Made by a program: the position numbers and the translations under genes. Below the pieces are notes generated by a model. The model was not told the origin of the DNA, searched no databases, and saw nothing but the letters and a program-made list of their open reading frames with translations. Of a DNA stretch of 35,798 nucleotides, positions 14,679-24,008 are shown piece by piece. Every line of letters begins with the position of its first letter. Position 1 is the first letter of the stretch. This DNA comes from JBAQMG01 sp049302575 (GTDB lineage Bacteria > Bacillota > Desulfitobacteriia > Desulfitobacteriales > Desulfitobacteriaceae). The stretch is taken from assembly GCA_049302575.1 (NCBI GenBank), contig JBAQMG010000021.1, positions 1-35,798 of the forward strand, written 5' to 3'.

Positions 14679-16518
14679 GTCTCAACCGCTCTCCTATCTC
14701 TTTTAACAGAACCATAGCTCCCATTATGTCGCCAGATTTCTCCAAGGTTGCCATGCGAGTTTGTAATTCCATCATACTCTCCTCCTCCTGTGAGGAACGT
14801 ATTACACGAATACAATCCTCCAAGATTCGTTCCGGTTGCGAAAGATCCATCTCTTCAAATATAAGACTTGCTAATTTGCTCTGTACTTTATCTTCAAAAT
14901 TGGCCTTAATTAAGCTAAGAGAGATCTGCTTAGATTCTTTAAAAATCAAAAAAATCTGTTTGTACTCACTAACACTCCAAAAATCCCCACCAAGCTTCTC
15001 TTCAACTATGTCCAAAAAAGCCAGATTATCTAAAATTAAACGCAAAAGCATTTTTTCTGCCCGATAAACCCCCGTCGGAACGGCGGCCACCAGAGTTGAA
15101 TTATTTTCAACATACCTAATGGTATTATCTCTGTTTTTTACAGAAATATCCTGACTAATCGGTAAATATTCGAGATCTTGCCTAATTTTTGGTTTTTTCT
15201 TCTCCACGCTCTCGATTTCACGTTGAACAGCCTCCAAGGATAGGCCAAGCTCCAGACTTAGAAGCCGCTCATATCCCTCTCTTTCTGCTGGACTATGAAC
15301 TCTCAAAATATCCGGACTAAGCTTAGCAATTAGTTCAGCCTTTTCCAAGATGGTTCGAATAGGAAATTCCTCAAGCAGAGTACGATATTTATATTCTATA
15401 TAGGTTATCGCCAGTTTTAAGACCTTTTTAAAATCTTCCACACTGAAAGTTTTCAAAAATTCATCAGGGTCTTTAGCACCAATCAACTTAAGAACCTCAA
15501 TACGAAATCCTACCCCTGCAAGAACCTCCCCTGCCCGTATAGTCGCCTTAACACCAGCAGAATCAGAATCATAGCAGATAATTATCCGCTGCGTATAACG
15601 CCTTAATAGTTTAGCTTGTTCTTTAGTTAACGCTGTTCCAAGCGAGGCTACTGCATTCGTAAACCCAGCTTTTTGCAAGGCTAGAACATCCATATACCCT
15701 TCGACTAAGATAGCAAAACCTCGTTCGCGAATTCCTTGATAAGCTTTGTTCATTCCGTAAAGGTGGTGTCCTTTACTATAAAAAGGAGTTTCTGGAGAAT
15801 TTAAATATTTTGGTAAAGAATCGTCTAATACCCGTCCCCCAAAAGCTATAGGTCGCTGTTTTGTATCGAGAATACTAAACATAATTCGGTTTCTAAAACG
15901 ATCATAATAACCAGCATCACTGGAATTAGCCTGTTTTTTCTCCCGTTCCAAGGCTAAGCCAGCAGTAACCAATTCTAAAGAGCTAACCCCCTGCCCTTGA
16001 AGAGCAACAAGCAAACCATCCCAACGATCAGGAGCAAAACCCAATCGAAACGCTTTAATAGTTGCTTCATCAATTCCTCTCTGGGTAAAATACTTACGCC
16101 CTGGTTCTCCTTCTGGCAAATTCATTAAAACTTCGTTGAAATAATCTGCTGCCCATTCGTGTATTTCTTCCCAACGATGCCGACGTTTTTGTTCCGCACG
16201 TTGACTTGGTGTCAATTCCTTTTCTGGTAATATGACTCCACGTTTTTGAGCTAAATACTGCACAGTTTCCATAAATGTCCAGTTTTCTTTCTTCATTAGG
16301 AAAGAAAAAACGTTCCCACCTACATGACAACCAAAACAATAAAACATCTGCTTGTCAGGTGTAACCGTGAAACTCGGAGTTTTTTCCTCATGAAAAGGAC
16401 AAAGGCCTAAGTAATTCTTCCCCTTACGCTGTAAACTGAGATACTCAGAAATTGTCTCAACTATATCGCTACGTAGAACAATTTCCTCGATAACCTGATC
16501 TGGGATTCTATTTTCCAC
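14665..16518 (-). CDS. dnaG: DNA primase DnaG
   Basis: About 617 residues. The N-terminal zinc-binding domain has CPFHEEKTPSF and FYCFGCHVGGN. The Toprim catalytic core includes VEGYMDVLALQKAG and the CYDSDSAG metal motif. The C-terminal DnaB-interaction domain is helical and more divergent. DnaG makes RNA primers at the replication fork. I chose GTG 16518 because the family normally begins just before ENRIPDQVIEEI and GGGG lies a few bases upstream; ATG 16545 is in frame but lacks a ribosome binding site. It is the first gene of dnaG-sigA. Confidence 0.97.
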   Translation of the reverse strand: MENRIPDQVIEEIVLRSDIVETISEYLSLQRKGKNYLGLCPFHEEKTPSFTVTPDKQMFYCFGCHVGGNVFSFLMKKENWTFMETVQYLAQKRGVILPEKELTPSQRAEQKRRHRWEEIHEWAADYFNEVLMNLPEGEPGRKYFTQRGIDEATIKAFRLGFAPDRWDGLLVALQGQGVSSLELVTAGLALEREKKQANSSDAGYYDRFRNRIMFSILDTKQRPIAFGGRVLDDSLPKYLNSPETPFYSKGHHLYGMNKAYQGIRERGFAILVEGYMDVLALQKAGFTNAVASLGTALTKEQAKLLRRYTQRIIICYDSDSAGVKATIRAGEVLAGVGFRIEVLKLIGAKDPDEFLKTFSVEDFKKVLKLAITYIEYKYRTLLEEFPIRTILEKAELIAKLSPDILRVHSPAEREGYERLLSLELGLSLEAVQREIESVEKKKPKIRQDLEYLPISQDISVKNRDNTIRYVENNSTLVAAVPTGVYRAEKMLLRLILDNLAFLDIVEEKLGGDFWSVSEYKQIFLIFKESKQISLSLIKANFEDKVQSKLASLIFEEMDLSQPERILEDCIRVIRSSQEEESMMELQTRMATLEKSGDIMGAMVLLKEIGERLRRGEN

Positions 16519-16873
16519 ATTTACCCCAACCTCGTCCTGCCACATTTTCGGAATTTTGTCAACCCTGTTCTATACTTAAATTCTTCGCCAAAAATGCGTG
16601 AAATCCTCTTTTTTAATTAATTATGACCAATAAGAGTTTATTACTGGAGTATTAAATTATTCTCCCTAACAAACGTTAAATCCTTCTACCTTCGACAAAT
16701 TATTTTATCTAAGCTTCAGGGAAAGCAAAAACCACTTGTTCATAGCTATAATACTATTTCAGAAAGAAGGATTTAAGTAAAGATTTGTAGAAATAAATTA
16801 TATACCAAACGAGGAAAGATTCGATCATGATCTAGGAATCAATAACTATCAGTAATTGAAGGGTGGCTGTCTT
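16519..16873. other. Divergent intergenic region between dnaG and the GerMN lipoprotein
   Basis: About 350 bp with no gene. It must hold the divergent promoters. A TATAAT on the plus strand at 16747-16752 has no good -35, and a TTGACA on the minus strand just before dnaG lacks a -10 at the right distance. I see no riboswitch or clear operator. Confidence 0.4.
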
Positions 16874-17479
16874 ATGTATAAAAAGAAATTTTCTTTAGCT
16901 GTTTTTGTAGTTTTAATAATTCTTCTCTTCAGCCTGATTTCCGGTTGTAGCTTAACCAAGACAAAAGGTACTTATCCTACCAACAAACCAGTCACAGAGT
17001 CTACTCTACCTGTCGGAACAACGACTGAAGGGAAAACTGACCCCACTACTAAACCTATCCCAACTGTGAAATTAACTCTTTACTTTCCTAACCAAGATGC
17101 TAGCTGGCTCATAGCCGTTGAAAGAAATGTCTCTGTACCTGAAAAAGAAGTCATTAAAACCATCTTTAAAGAATTAGATTCTCCGCCACCTAACTTTTCT
17201 AGTTCCTTACCAAAGGGAACTACTCTTTTAGGGGCAACAGTAAAAGACGGTATTGCCACGCTTAATCTGTCCCAAGAATTCCAAAAGAACTTTAGCGGAG
17301 GTACAAGCGCTGAACAAATGACTCTCTTCTCAATTGTGAACTCTCTAACAACTCTTTCCAATGTACAAAGTGTTCAATTTCTTTTAGAAGGACAAAACCA
17401 AGATGCTATGCTTGGTCATATGGATACCTCTGTTCCTATAAAACGCAACGAAACTATCATTAAAAAAATAGTTAGTTAA
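16874..17479 (+). CDS. GerMN-domain lipoprotein
   Basis: 201 residues. The signal peptide (basic MYKKK, then a hydrophobic stretch) ends in the lipobox LISGC, so the mature protein should be a membrane-anchored lipoprotein. A Thr/Pro-rich linker leads to one GerMN domain (about residues 65-190), including VTLYF-like KLTLYFPN and the AEQMTLFSIVNSLT helix. GerMN domains occur in sporulation/germination proteins and in other envelope lipoproteins, where they are thought to be protein-protein modules. ATG 16874 lies 7 nt after GGGTGG; an upstream TTG is less likely. It is transcribed divergently from dnaG. Confidence 0.88.
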   Translation: MYKKKFSLAVFVVLIILLFSLISGCSLTKTKGTYPTNKPVTESTLPVGTTTEGKTDPTTKPIPTVKLTLYFPNQDASWLIAVERNVSVPEKEVIKTIFKELDSPPPNFSSSLPKGTTLLGATVKDGIATLNLSQEFQKNFSGGTSAEQMTLFSIVNSLTTLSNVQSVQFLLEGQNQDAMLGHMDTSVPIKRNETIIKKIVS

Positions 17480-17669
17480 TAACTAAACTATTTAAGATGC
17501 GAAAGGAAGTGAACACGCCTGGTTTATGGTTAGTTCGTAGGATAGAACTACTAGGACGCGAGTATTAACCTTAGTAGCTGAATCCTGTGCTGCTACCACT
17601 TTGTTTAGTCGACAAGGTGAAAGTGCTGAAGGAGTAAGATCGTTTAGTCTTTCGAAACCAGGGTGTGAC
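17480..17669 (+). promoter_or_regulatory. Possible structured leader of the HD-domain gene
   Basis: The region between the GerMN gene and the HD gene folds locally. AGGAT (17539-17543) pairs with ATCCT (17582-17586), enclosing CTACTAGG (17548-17555) paired with CCTTAGTAG (17569-17577, one bulge). Downstream, CACTTTG (17597-17603) can pair either with CAAGGTG (17613-17619, one G-T) or, as CACTTT, with AAAGTG (17620-17625), a mutually exclusive choice. I compared it mentally with the common riboswitch consensus sequences and it matched none. It may simply be intergenic DNA. Confidence 0.35.
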
Positions 17670-18266
17670 GTGAGTTTACATAATTATCTCCTAGCAGTGA
17701 GAAAACTAAATAACATGGGTCGTTGGGCAACAGAGTTTATGCACTTGAGAACGACAGTAAGTGAGCATTCCTTTTTTGTTGCTCAAATCGGTCAAATGTT
17801 AGCCCTAATAGAGGAAGAAAACGGTCAAGTGATTGATTGGGGAAGGTTATTTAAGAAGCTAATTAATCATGATGTTGTAGAGGCCATTACAGGGGATATC
17901 ATCAGTACCATCAAGCATAAGAATAGTGAAATGCGGGAGATGGTTTCTGTCATTGAAAAAGAAGTTGCTGAGGAGAATTTAATCATAAGTATGGAGGAAC
18001 CTTATAAAAGTATCTATCGCGAATTGCTTTTCGATGGTAAAGATGAAAGTTTAGAAGGGAATATTCTCAGAAGTGCTGATAATATAGATGCTTTGATGGA
18101 GTGTATCGGGGAAATTAAACTTCACAATTTCTATCCTTTTACAGAAAAGTACCATTCAATACTTACTAAGTTAGAACAATCCGACCTTGTCAGTGTTAAA
18201 TATTTTGTCAAGGTAATATTGCTAGAACTAATAGCGGACTGCGGAATATTAATGCATAATGCATAA
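17670..18266 (+). CDS. HD-domain phosphohydrolase (YfbR-like 5'-nucleotidase family)
   Basis: About 198 residues from GTG 17670. The HD-fold metal ligands are visible: His in VSEHSFFVAQIG, the HD pair in LINHDVVEAITGD, and a late Asp in RSADNIDALMEC. The family hydrolyses 5'-deoxynucleoside monophosphates or related substrates; the true substrate here is not known. A longer frame extends to 17601, but its extra 23 residues look non-coding and overlap the possible leader. The last residues (ILMHNA and a stop) are encoded by the ATGCATAAT repeat, as at the deoC 3' end. Confidence 0.8.
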   Translation: MSLHNYLLAVRKLNNMGRWATEFMHLRTTVSEHSFFVAQIGQMLALIEEENGQVIDWGRLFKKLINHDVVEAITGDIISTIKHKNSEMREMVSVIEKEVAEENLIISMEEPYKSIYRELLFDGKDESLEGNILRSADNIDALMECIGEIKLHNFYPFTEKYHSILTKLEQSDLVSVKYFVKVILLELIADCGILMHNA

Positions 18267-18356
18267 TTAAAAAGTACATTCCGCACAAATACAACGAGCA
18301 AACATAGAACATAAAACAATACAATGCATTGTGCATAATTCTTAATTATGCATTAA
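18251..18356. repeat. ATGCATAAT-type repeats around the HD/cystathionine-synthase spacer
   Basis: ATGCATAATGCATAATTAA at 18252-18270 and, in inverted form, GCATAATTCTTAATTATGCATTAA at 18333-18356 bound a spacer of about 60 bp. The left copy supplies the stop of the HD gene. The right copy abuts the AAGGAG ribosome binding site of the next gene. Confidence 0.65.
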
Positions 18357-18365
18357 GGAGAGACT

Positions 18366-19517
18366 GTGGATATTAATACTAAACTTGCTCAAATAGGTAA
18401 CAAAATTGATCCGAATGGTGCTATAAGTTTTCCGGTTTACCATTCAGCTACCTTTGCCCATCCCGCGTTAGGAGAAAGTACGGGCTTTGATTATTCCCGT
18501 TCAAATAATCCTACTCGTCAAGTACTTGAAGATGCTATTGCTCAGATTGAGGGTGGCTTTAAAGGCTTCGCTTTTTCTTCAGGCATGGCGGCAATCTCGA
18601 CCTTATTGACCTTGTTTAAACCTCAAGACCATCTCCTTGTAACCGAGGACTTGTATGGTGGCACCTATCGTCTTATTCAGAACGTCTTTACGAACTACGG
18701 AATAGAAGTTTCTTTTGTCGATACCAGTGATCTAGAAAAAGTAGAACAAGCTATTAAACCCAATTCTCGGGCAATTATCTGTGAAACCCCGACAAATCCC
18801 ATACTTAGAATCGCTGATTTAAAGTCGTTAGCTGAGCTTGCCAAAGCCAACAATCTATTGTGTATTATCGACAACACGTTCATGACTCCTTTTTTACAAC
18901 GTCCTATCGAATTAGGAGCAGATATTATTATTCATAGCGGCAGCAAATACCTTGGGGGACATAATGATCTAATAGCAGGTCTAGTTGTGGTTAAAGATCA
19001 AGCACTCGCAGATAAAGTCTACTATTTACAAAACGCTATGGGGGCTATCTTAGGACCCCAGGATTCTTGGCTATTAATCAGGGGGTTAAAGACTTTGGGA
19101 TTACGGATGGCAACGCAAGAAAAAAATGCCAGAGAAATTGCTCAATGGTTAGCGGAACATCCTTTGATCGAAAAAGTCTATTATCCAGGACTATTAGGGC
19201 ATCCTGGTCATCAAATTCAAAAGGAACAAGCCAGTGGCTTTGGGGCAATCGTCTCCTTTCAATTGAAATATCTGGAATTAGTTCCTGAAATATTAAAACG
19301 AGTGAAAATCATTTCTTTCGCCGAGAGTCTTGGTGGGGTGGAAAGTTTAATTACCTATCCTTGGACTCAGACCCATACCGATATCCCAATCGAAACAAGA
19401 GAACGAACAGGGGTTAACGATCGCTTGTTGAGGATGTCTGTTGGGATAGAAGCGGCGCAGGATATAATGAATGATTTGAGTCAAGCGATATCAGTGAAGA
19501 ATTTGGACACCAAATAA
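18366..19517 (+). CDS. Cystathionine gamma-synthase/lyase-family PLP enzyme
   Basis: 383 residues, a full-length Cys/Met-metabolism fold-type I PLP enzyme. Landmarks are YSRSNNPTR, FSSGMAAIS (phosphate binding), CETPTNP, IDNTF with the pyridine-contacting Asp, and the Schiff-base Lys194 in HSGSKYLGGHND. The C-terminal SLGGVESLITYPW fits gamma-synthase, gamma-lyase and beta-lyase subgroups alike. It acts in transsulfuration between cysteine, homocysteine and methionine; direction cannot be settled from sequence. The start is GTG 18366, 5 nt after AAGGAG. No S-box or T-box precedes it, so regulation is not obvious. Confidence 0.88.
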   Translation: MDINTKLAQIGNKIDPNGAISFPVYHSATFAHPALGESTGFDYSRSNNPTRQVLEDAIAQIEGGFKGFAFSSGMAAISTLLTLFKPQDHLLVTEDLYGGTYRLIQNVFTNYGIEVSFVDTSDLEKVEQAIKPNSRAIICETPTNPILRIADLKSLAELAKANNLLCIIDNTFMTPFLQRPIELGADIIIHSGSKYLGGHNDLIAGLVVVKDQALADKVYYLQNAMGAILGPQDSWLLIRGLKTLGLRMATQEKNAREIAQWLAEHPLIEKVYYPGLLGHPGHQIQKEQASGFGAIVSFQLKYLELVPEILKRVKIISFAESLGGVESLITYPWTQTHTDIPIETRERTGVNDRLLRMSVGIEAAQDIMNDLSQAISVKNLDTK

Positions 19518-19520
19518 TGA

Positions 19521-19544
19521 ACCGGCTCGAGGAGAGCCGGTTTT
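19521..19544 (+). terminator. Rho-independent terminator after the cystathionine-synthase gene
   Basis: ACCGGCTC (19521-19528) pairs with GAGCCGGT (19534-19541) around a 5-nt loop, followed by a short T run. It lies in the convergent gap with ppdK. Confidence 0.85.
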
Positions 19545-19577
19545 AACTATGTTGTTACAATTTATGAGCTGCTGAAT

Positions 19578-22220
19578 CTACTGATTATTAATCTTAGCCT
19601 GTGCTGCTGCTAAGCGGGCAATGGGAACCCGGAAAGGTGAGCAGGAGACATAGTCGAGGCCGATCATATGACAAAACTCAATTGAAGAGGGTTCACCACC
19701 ATGTTCACCACAGATACCCAATTCGAGGTTTGGATTTTTACCCCGTCCAAGGTCTACTGCGATCTTCATCAATTTGCCTACCCCGTCGCGATCAAGCACC
19801 TCAAAGGGATTATTGGCTAAAACCTTTTTATCTAAATAAGCCGGCAAGAATTTTCCTTCCGCATCATCGCGCGAGAAGCCTAACGTAGTTTGGGTCAAAT
19901 CATTCGTTCCGAAGGAGAAGAAATCGGCGACTGTGGCGATTTCGTCAGCCGTAAGGGCTGCACGGGGAACTTCGATCATGGTTCCTACCTTATAAGCAAA
20001 AGTGACACCTTTTTCTTGCATGACCGCTTCTGCCATCTCAATTGTAAGTTTACGTAGAATTTCTAATTCTCTAATATGAATAACCAAAGGAATCATAACT
20101 TCTGGATGGATTTCAAAGCCCTCTTTAACTAAGCGAGCTGAGGCGAGGAAGATCGCCTTAACCTGCATCGCATAAATCTCGGGATAGGTAATCCCCAAAC
20201 GACATCCACGATGCCCAAGCATCGGATTTAATTCAGATAACGAGCGAATATTCCTTAAGAGAGCTTCTTTTTCGTGCAATTCCTGAGGATTTTTACCGGT
20301 CATCTTAAGTTTAGTAATCTCAACAATTAAATCCTCAGCGTGAGGTAAGAACTCATGTAACGGGGGGTCGAGCAAACGAATGATGACTGGCAACTGATGC
20401 ATAGCTTTAAGAATTCCGTAAAAATCTTCCTCCTGCATCGGCAAGAGCTTAGCTAAAGCAATTTCTCTATCTTCCTGAGATTGCGCAAGAATCATTTCTT
20501 GGACAATGGGAATACGCGCGGGATCCATAAACATGTGTTCTGTACGGCAAAGTCCAATACCTTCTGCACCAAAATCACGTGCCTTTTGAGCATCAACAGG
20601 CGTATCTGCATTAGCCATAACACTCAACTTACGAATCTCATCAGCCCAAGTCAAAAGGACTTGAAACTCATCGCTGATTGCAGGATCAATCATGGGTACC
20701 TGACCTTTAATAACCCGTCCAGTTGAACCGTCGATTGAGAAAAGTGTCCCTTCAGGATAAACTACACCATTGATAGTTACAGTGCGTTCGGTATAATCAA
20801 TCTTCAACGCTTCACAGCCACATACTGCTGGTTTTCCCATATGACGGGCTACAACTGCAGCGTGACTGGTCATTCCTCCACGGCTAGTTAGAATACCTTG
20901 AGCGGCAAGGATCCCGTGAATATCATCAGGGGTTGTTTCTGTTCGTAATAAGATGACCTTTTCACCAGTTGCGGCGACCTTCTCAGCGTCATCTGCTTCA
21001 AAAACCAGTTTACCAGAAGCAGCACCGGGTGAAGCTGGTAAGCCTTTGGCCAACACTTCAAGTTTAGCACTCGGATCTAGGCGTCGATGCAATAACTGAT
21101 CAAGTTGATCTGGTTCAATCCTGTTAATTGCTTCTTCCTTGGAGATAATTCCTTCACGACAAAGTTCAACAGCTACGCGAATAGCAGCTTGAGCTGTTCT
21201 CTTACCGTTTCTCGTCTGTAACATATAAAGTTTACCGCGTTCAATAGTAAACTCAATATCCTGCATATCGCGATAATGCAACTCTAAGTTTGTCGCAATC
21301 TCCACAAACTGGTCGTAAATAGCTTTGTTTTCCTCAGCCAAACTAGAAATTGGCAACGGAGTACGAATCCCAGCAACAACATCCTCCCCCTGAGCATTCA
21401 TTAAGTACTCTCCATAAAGAGCTTTTTCACCCGTTGAAGGACTTCTAGTAAAGGCCACACCTGTACCCGAATCAGTACCCATGTTTCCAAAAACCATACA
21501 TTGTACATTAACGGCTGTTCCAATGTCATCTGGGATACTGTTAATTTTACGATAGACAATGGCCCGATCATTGTTCCAAGAACGGAATACCGCCTGAATA
21601 GACTCATTCAGTTGCACTATTGGGTTCATAGGGAAGGGTTTACCCGTAGCACTCTGAATCAACTTTTTATATTCGGTAACCATCCATTTTAAGCTTTCCG
21701 GAGAAAGTTCAGAGTCATAATTAACTCCTTGTTTGACTTTGGCCTGTTCAAGAATACGTTCAAAATTATGATGTTCTACTTCCAGAACTACATCTCCGAA
21801 CATTTGGATAAACCGTCGATAACAGTCATAGGCAAAACGTTCATTACCAGTAGCAGCCACCAACCCTTGAATGGTATCATCATTGAGACCTAAATTAAGT
21901 ATGGTATCCATCATGCCAGGCATAGAGAATTTCGCTCCCGAACGTACAGAAACAAGTAAAGGATTAGTCTTATCTCCAAATTTTTTCCCGCTAATAGCCT
22001 CTAAATTTGCGATTGCCGGTACCATTTGATCCAACATGCCAGGTGGGAAGTCCCTATTATTAGTGTAATACTCGTTACAAGCCTCAGTTGTGATTGTAAA
22101 CCCCGGTGGAACCGGAAGACCAATATTAGTCATTTCGGCCAAATTTGCCCCTTTACCACCCAATAAGTCTTTCATAGAAGCCTTTCCTTCTCGAAACAAA
22201 TAAACATACTTCTTAGCCAT
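19578..22220 (-). CDS. ppdK: Pyruvate, phosphate dikinase
   Basis: 880 residues, the normal length. The N-terminal ATP-grasp nucleotide-binding domain has GGKGANLAEM and SVRSGAKFSMPGMMDT. The swivelling phosphohistidine domain has GGMTSHAAVVARHMG, with His453 the phosphoryl carrier and Thr451 the residue modified by the regulatory protein. The C-terminal TIM barrel has the PEP-site GICGEHGG with the catalytic Cys. It interconverts pyruvate + ATP + Pi with PEP + AMP + PPi. It overlaps the 3' end of its regulator gene by 8 nt, so the pair is translationally coupled. Confidence 0.98.
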   Translation of the reverse strand: MAKKYVYLFREGKASMKDLLGGKGANLAEMTNIGLPVPPGFTITTEACNEYYTNNRDFPPGMLDQMVPAIANLEAISGKKFGDKTNPLLVSVRSGAKFSMPGMMDTILNLGLNDDTIQGLVAATGNERFAYDCYRRFIQMFGDVVLEVEHHNFERILEQAKVKQGVNYDSELSPESLKWMVTEYKKLIQSATGKPFPMNPIVQLNESIQAVFRSWNNDRAIVYRKINSIPDDIGTAVNVQCMVFGNMGTDSGTGVAFTRSPSTGEKALYGEYLMNAQGEDVVAGIRTPLPISSLAEENKAIYDQFVEIATNLELHYRDMQDIEFTIERGKLYMLQTRNGKRTAQAAIRVAVELCREGIISKEEAINRIEPDQLDQLLHRRLDPSAKLEVLAKGLPASPGAASGKLVFEADDAEKVAATGEKVILLRTETTPDDIHGILAAQGILTSRGGMTSHAAVVARHMGKPAVCGCEALKIDYTERTVTINGVVYPEGTLFSIDGSTGRVIKGQVPMIDPAISDEFQVLLTWADEIRKLSVMANADTPVDAQKARDFGAEGIGLCRTEHMFMDPARIPIVQEMILAQSQEDREIALAKLLPMQEEDFYGILKAMHQLPVIIRLLDPPLHEFLPHAEDLIVEITKLKMTGKNPQELHEKEALLRNIRSLSELNPMLGHRGCRLGITYPEIYAMQVKAIFLASARLVKEGFEIHPEVMIPLVIHIRELEILRKLTIEMAEAVMQEKGVTFAYKVGTMIEVPRAALTADEIATVADFFSFGTNDLTQTTLGFSRDDAEGKFLPAYLDKKVLANNPFEVLDRDGVGKLMKIAVDLGRGKNPNLELGICGEHGGEPSSIEFCHMIGLDYVSCSPFRVPIARLAAAQAKINNQ

Positions 22221-23034
22221 GTTTCTCCCCCTTAAATATTATTTCTAAAACGATGCTAGCAGTCTCTTCAACCGCTTTGCTAGTGGCATCGATTATAGGA
22301 CAACCAATTTTCTTCATAATACCGCGAGCATACTCCAACTCTAGCATGATTCGTTCTAAACTAGCGTAATTTGCCACAGCACCGAGACCGAGATTTTTCA
22401 AGCGCTCTGTCCGAATTTGATTTAATACATCGGGGCGTATAGTTAACCCAACAATTTTCTGGGGCGAGATCTGAAACAATTCCTCGGGAGGCTGAACTTC
22501 CGGAACTAAGGGAATATTGACTGCTTTTATACCTTTATGAGCTAAATACATACACATTGGAGTCTTGGAGGTCCGTGACACCCCTATAATGACTACATCA
22601 GCATGGAGTGCTCCCCTAGGATCTTTACCGTCATCATACTTTACGGCAAATTCTATCGCTTCAACTTTCCGAAAATACTGTTCATCCAAACGGTGAGTAA
22701 TATTGGGAATATGACTAGGATCTAACCCGGTCTGATTCGATAAAGCATCGATGAGTGGTCCTAAAATATCCACAGTCTGTAACCCTTTTTCTGTTGCCTT
22801 CTCCTCTAGATAAAGCCGTAGTTCTTGAAGCACTAAGGTATAAACCAAAATAGCTTGTTCGTTAACAGCCTCTTCAATGATTTCATCTAGATGGGCTTCA
22901 TCTCGAACATAAGGAACTTTACGAATGCGAGTGCGCACCCCACTGAATTGGGCTGCAGCTGCTCTACTGACAAATTCTGCCGTCTCACCTAAGGCATCCG
23001 AAACAACATAAATAACCGGAATAGATGAAGTCAA
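22213..23034 (-). CDS. PPDK regulatory protein, bifunctional kinase/phosphorylase (DUF299)
   Basis: 273 residues. The family hallmarks are VSDALGETAEFVSRAA at the N-terminus and the P-loop-like GVSRTSKTP mid-protein, followed by NIPLVPEV. Such proteins use ADP to phosphorylate the Thr near the catalytic His of PPDK and use phosphate to remove it. The target gene ppdK overlaps directly downstream, which supports the PPDK rather than PEP-synthase specificity. In Bacillus the homologue YqfL sits next to ccpN, as here. The start is TTG 23034 with GGGG 7 nt upstream. Confidence 0.95.
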   Translation of the reverse strand: MTSSIPVIYVVSDALGETAEFVSRAAAAQFSGVRTRIRKVPYVRDEAHLDEIIEEAVNEQAILVYTLVLQELRLYLEEKATEKGLQTVDILGPLIDALSNQTGLDPSHIPNITHRLDEQYFRKVEAIEFAVKYDDGKDPRGALHADVVIIGVSRTSKTPMCMYLAHKGIKAVNIPLVPEVQPPEELFQISPQKIVGLTIRPDVLNQIRTERLKNLGLGAVANYASLERIMLELEYARGIMKKIGCPIIDATSKAVEETASIVLEIIFKGEKHG

Positions 23035-23064
23035 ACGCTCACCCCAATTCTAGGATATATTCAT

Positions 23065-23706
23065 TTATAATTGCAAATCGGCAATCTCGACAAAAATTTT
23101 ACTGACATTCGTTTTAGAAAAACGACCAATCACTTCGTAGCGTTCTTCACCTAGTTCATCAATAAAGCCTTCAACTACAGGAAGTGTATGAATTTGATGC
23201 CGGACTATTTTTTTAACTGCATCTAAGACAGGTTCATCTGGTGTCGTCATAATTATATTAGGCATTCTAGTCATGATAACACCAATAGGTACTTGTTGAA
23301 GATCATACTTGCCAAGAGTTGCTTTCAAAAGATCTTTACGGGAGATCATTCCAAGCAGCACTCTTTCTTCACCAACTACTATAAGGCTACTTACGTTTTG
23401 AGTAAACATCACAACAATGGCATCATAAATACTCGAAGTTTCCCTGATCACTACAGGTACTGCTTTACACCCACTAACCCGCAATTCACGCATTTGAGCC
23501 GCGATCGGGGAAGGACCTCGTTTCTCTCGAAAAGAGTATCCAACTCGTGGTCGAGCATCAAGGATACCCGCCATGGTGAGAATACTAAGATCAGGACGTA
23601 GCGTGGCTCGCGTTAATTCTAAAACAGACGCAATTTTTTCTCCCGTTATTGGACTTGATTGCTTAACAATCTCAACGATACGCATTTGACGTCCAGATAA
23701 TTCCAC
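23065..23706 (-). CDS. ccpN: CcpN/YqzB-like repressor (HTH plus two CBS domains)
   Basis: 213 residues. The N-terminal winged helix (MELSGRQMRIVEIVKQSSPITGEKIASVL, then LTRATLRPDLSIL) is followed by paired CBS domains, including SLIVVGEERVLLGMISRKDLLK and IHTLPVVE. That is the architecture of CcpN, which represses gluconeogenic genes in response to nucleotides. It lies directly upstream of the PPDK regulator and PPDK genes, which fits control of PEP/pyruvate flux. The start is GTG 23706 after AAGGTG. Confidence 0.9.
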   Translation of the reverse strand: MELSGRQMRIVEIVKQSSPITGEKIASVLELTRATLRPDLSILTMAGILDARPRVGYSFREKRGPSPIAAQMRELRVSGCKAVPVVIRETSSIYDAIVVMFTQNVSSLIVVGEERVLLGMISRKDLLKATLGKYDLQQVPIGVIMTRMPNIIMTTPDEPVLDAVKKIVRHQIHTLPVVEGFIDELGEERYEVIGRFSKTNVSKIFVEIADLQL

Positions 23707-23829
23707 TATTCACCTTCTCCCTCATTCTGAGGCCAAAAATCCGTATGAGATTTTTATCCTTAATGTCGATGTTTTAGGGCTCCAAGCAAAAAAGGCAGCT
23801 TGATTTGTGCTCAAAATGGATCTTCAGGT

Positions 23830-23859
23830 ATTATACTGATCTGATTATTTAATCATTAA
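23830..23859 (-). promoter_or_regulatory. Probable promoter of the ccpN-like gene
   Basis: On the minus strand TTAATG (23859-23854) is followed by 18 bp and a perfect TATAAT (23835-23830). The -35 is weak, so an activator or repressor site nearby is plausible. Confidence 0.5.
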
Positions 23860-23882
23860 CACACTTTATTAGGCAATTGTAC

Positions 23883-23945
23883 ATCATTATTACGCTATTG
23901 TGTGTCATTATTACGCTATTGTGTATCATTATTACGTAATTATGT
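23883..23945. repeat. Three tandem 21-bp repeats upstream of the ccpN promoter
   Basis: The units start at 23883, 23904 and 23925 and share TCATTATTACG. The third unit diverges in its second half. They lie just upstream of the -35 of the ccpN-like gene and just after glyS. The rest of the 23707-24008 gap holds no gene. Confidence 0.75.
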
Positions 23946-24008
23946 ATCACAATACATCATAATTACATTCTACGTGATCTTAGTTTTTCCTTCTTTACCA
24001 AGCAAATT

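Noticed and set aside
17480..17669. Glycine, SAM or T-box riboswitch before the HD gene
   Set aside because: Only a fragment resembling GCCGAAGGAGCAA was noticed; the other conserved elements of these classes are missing.
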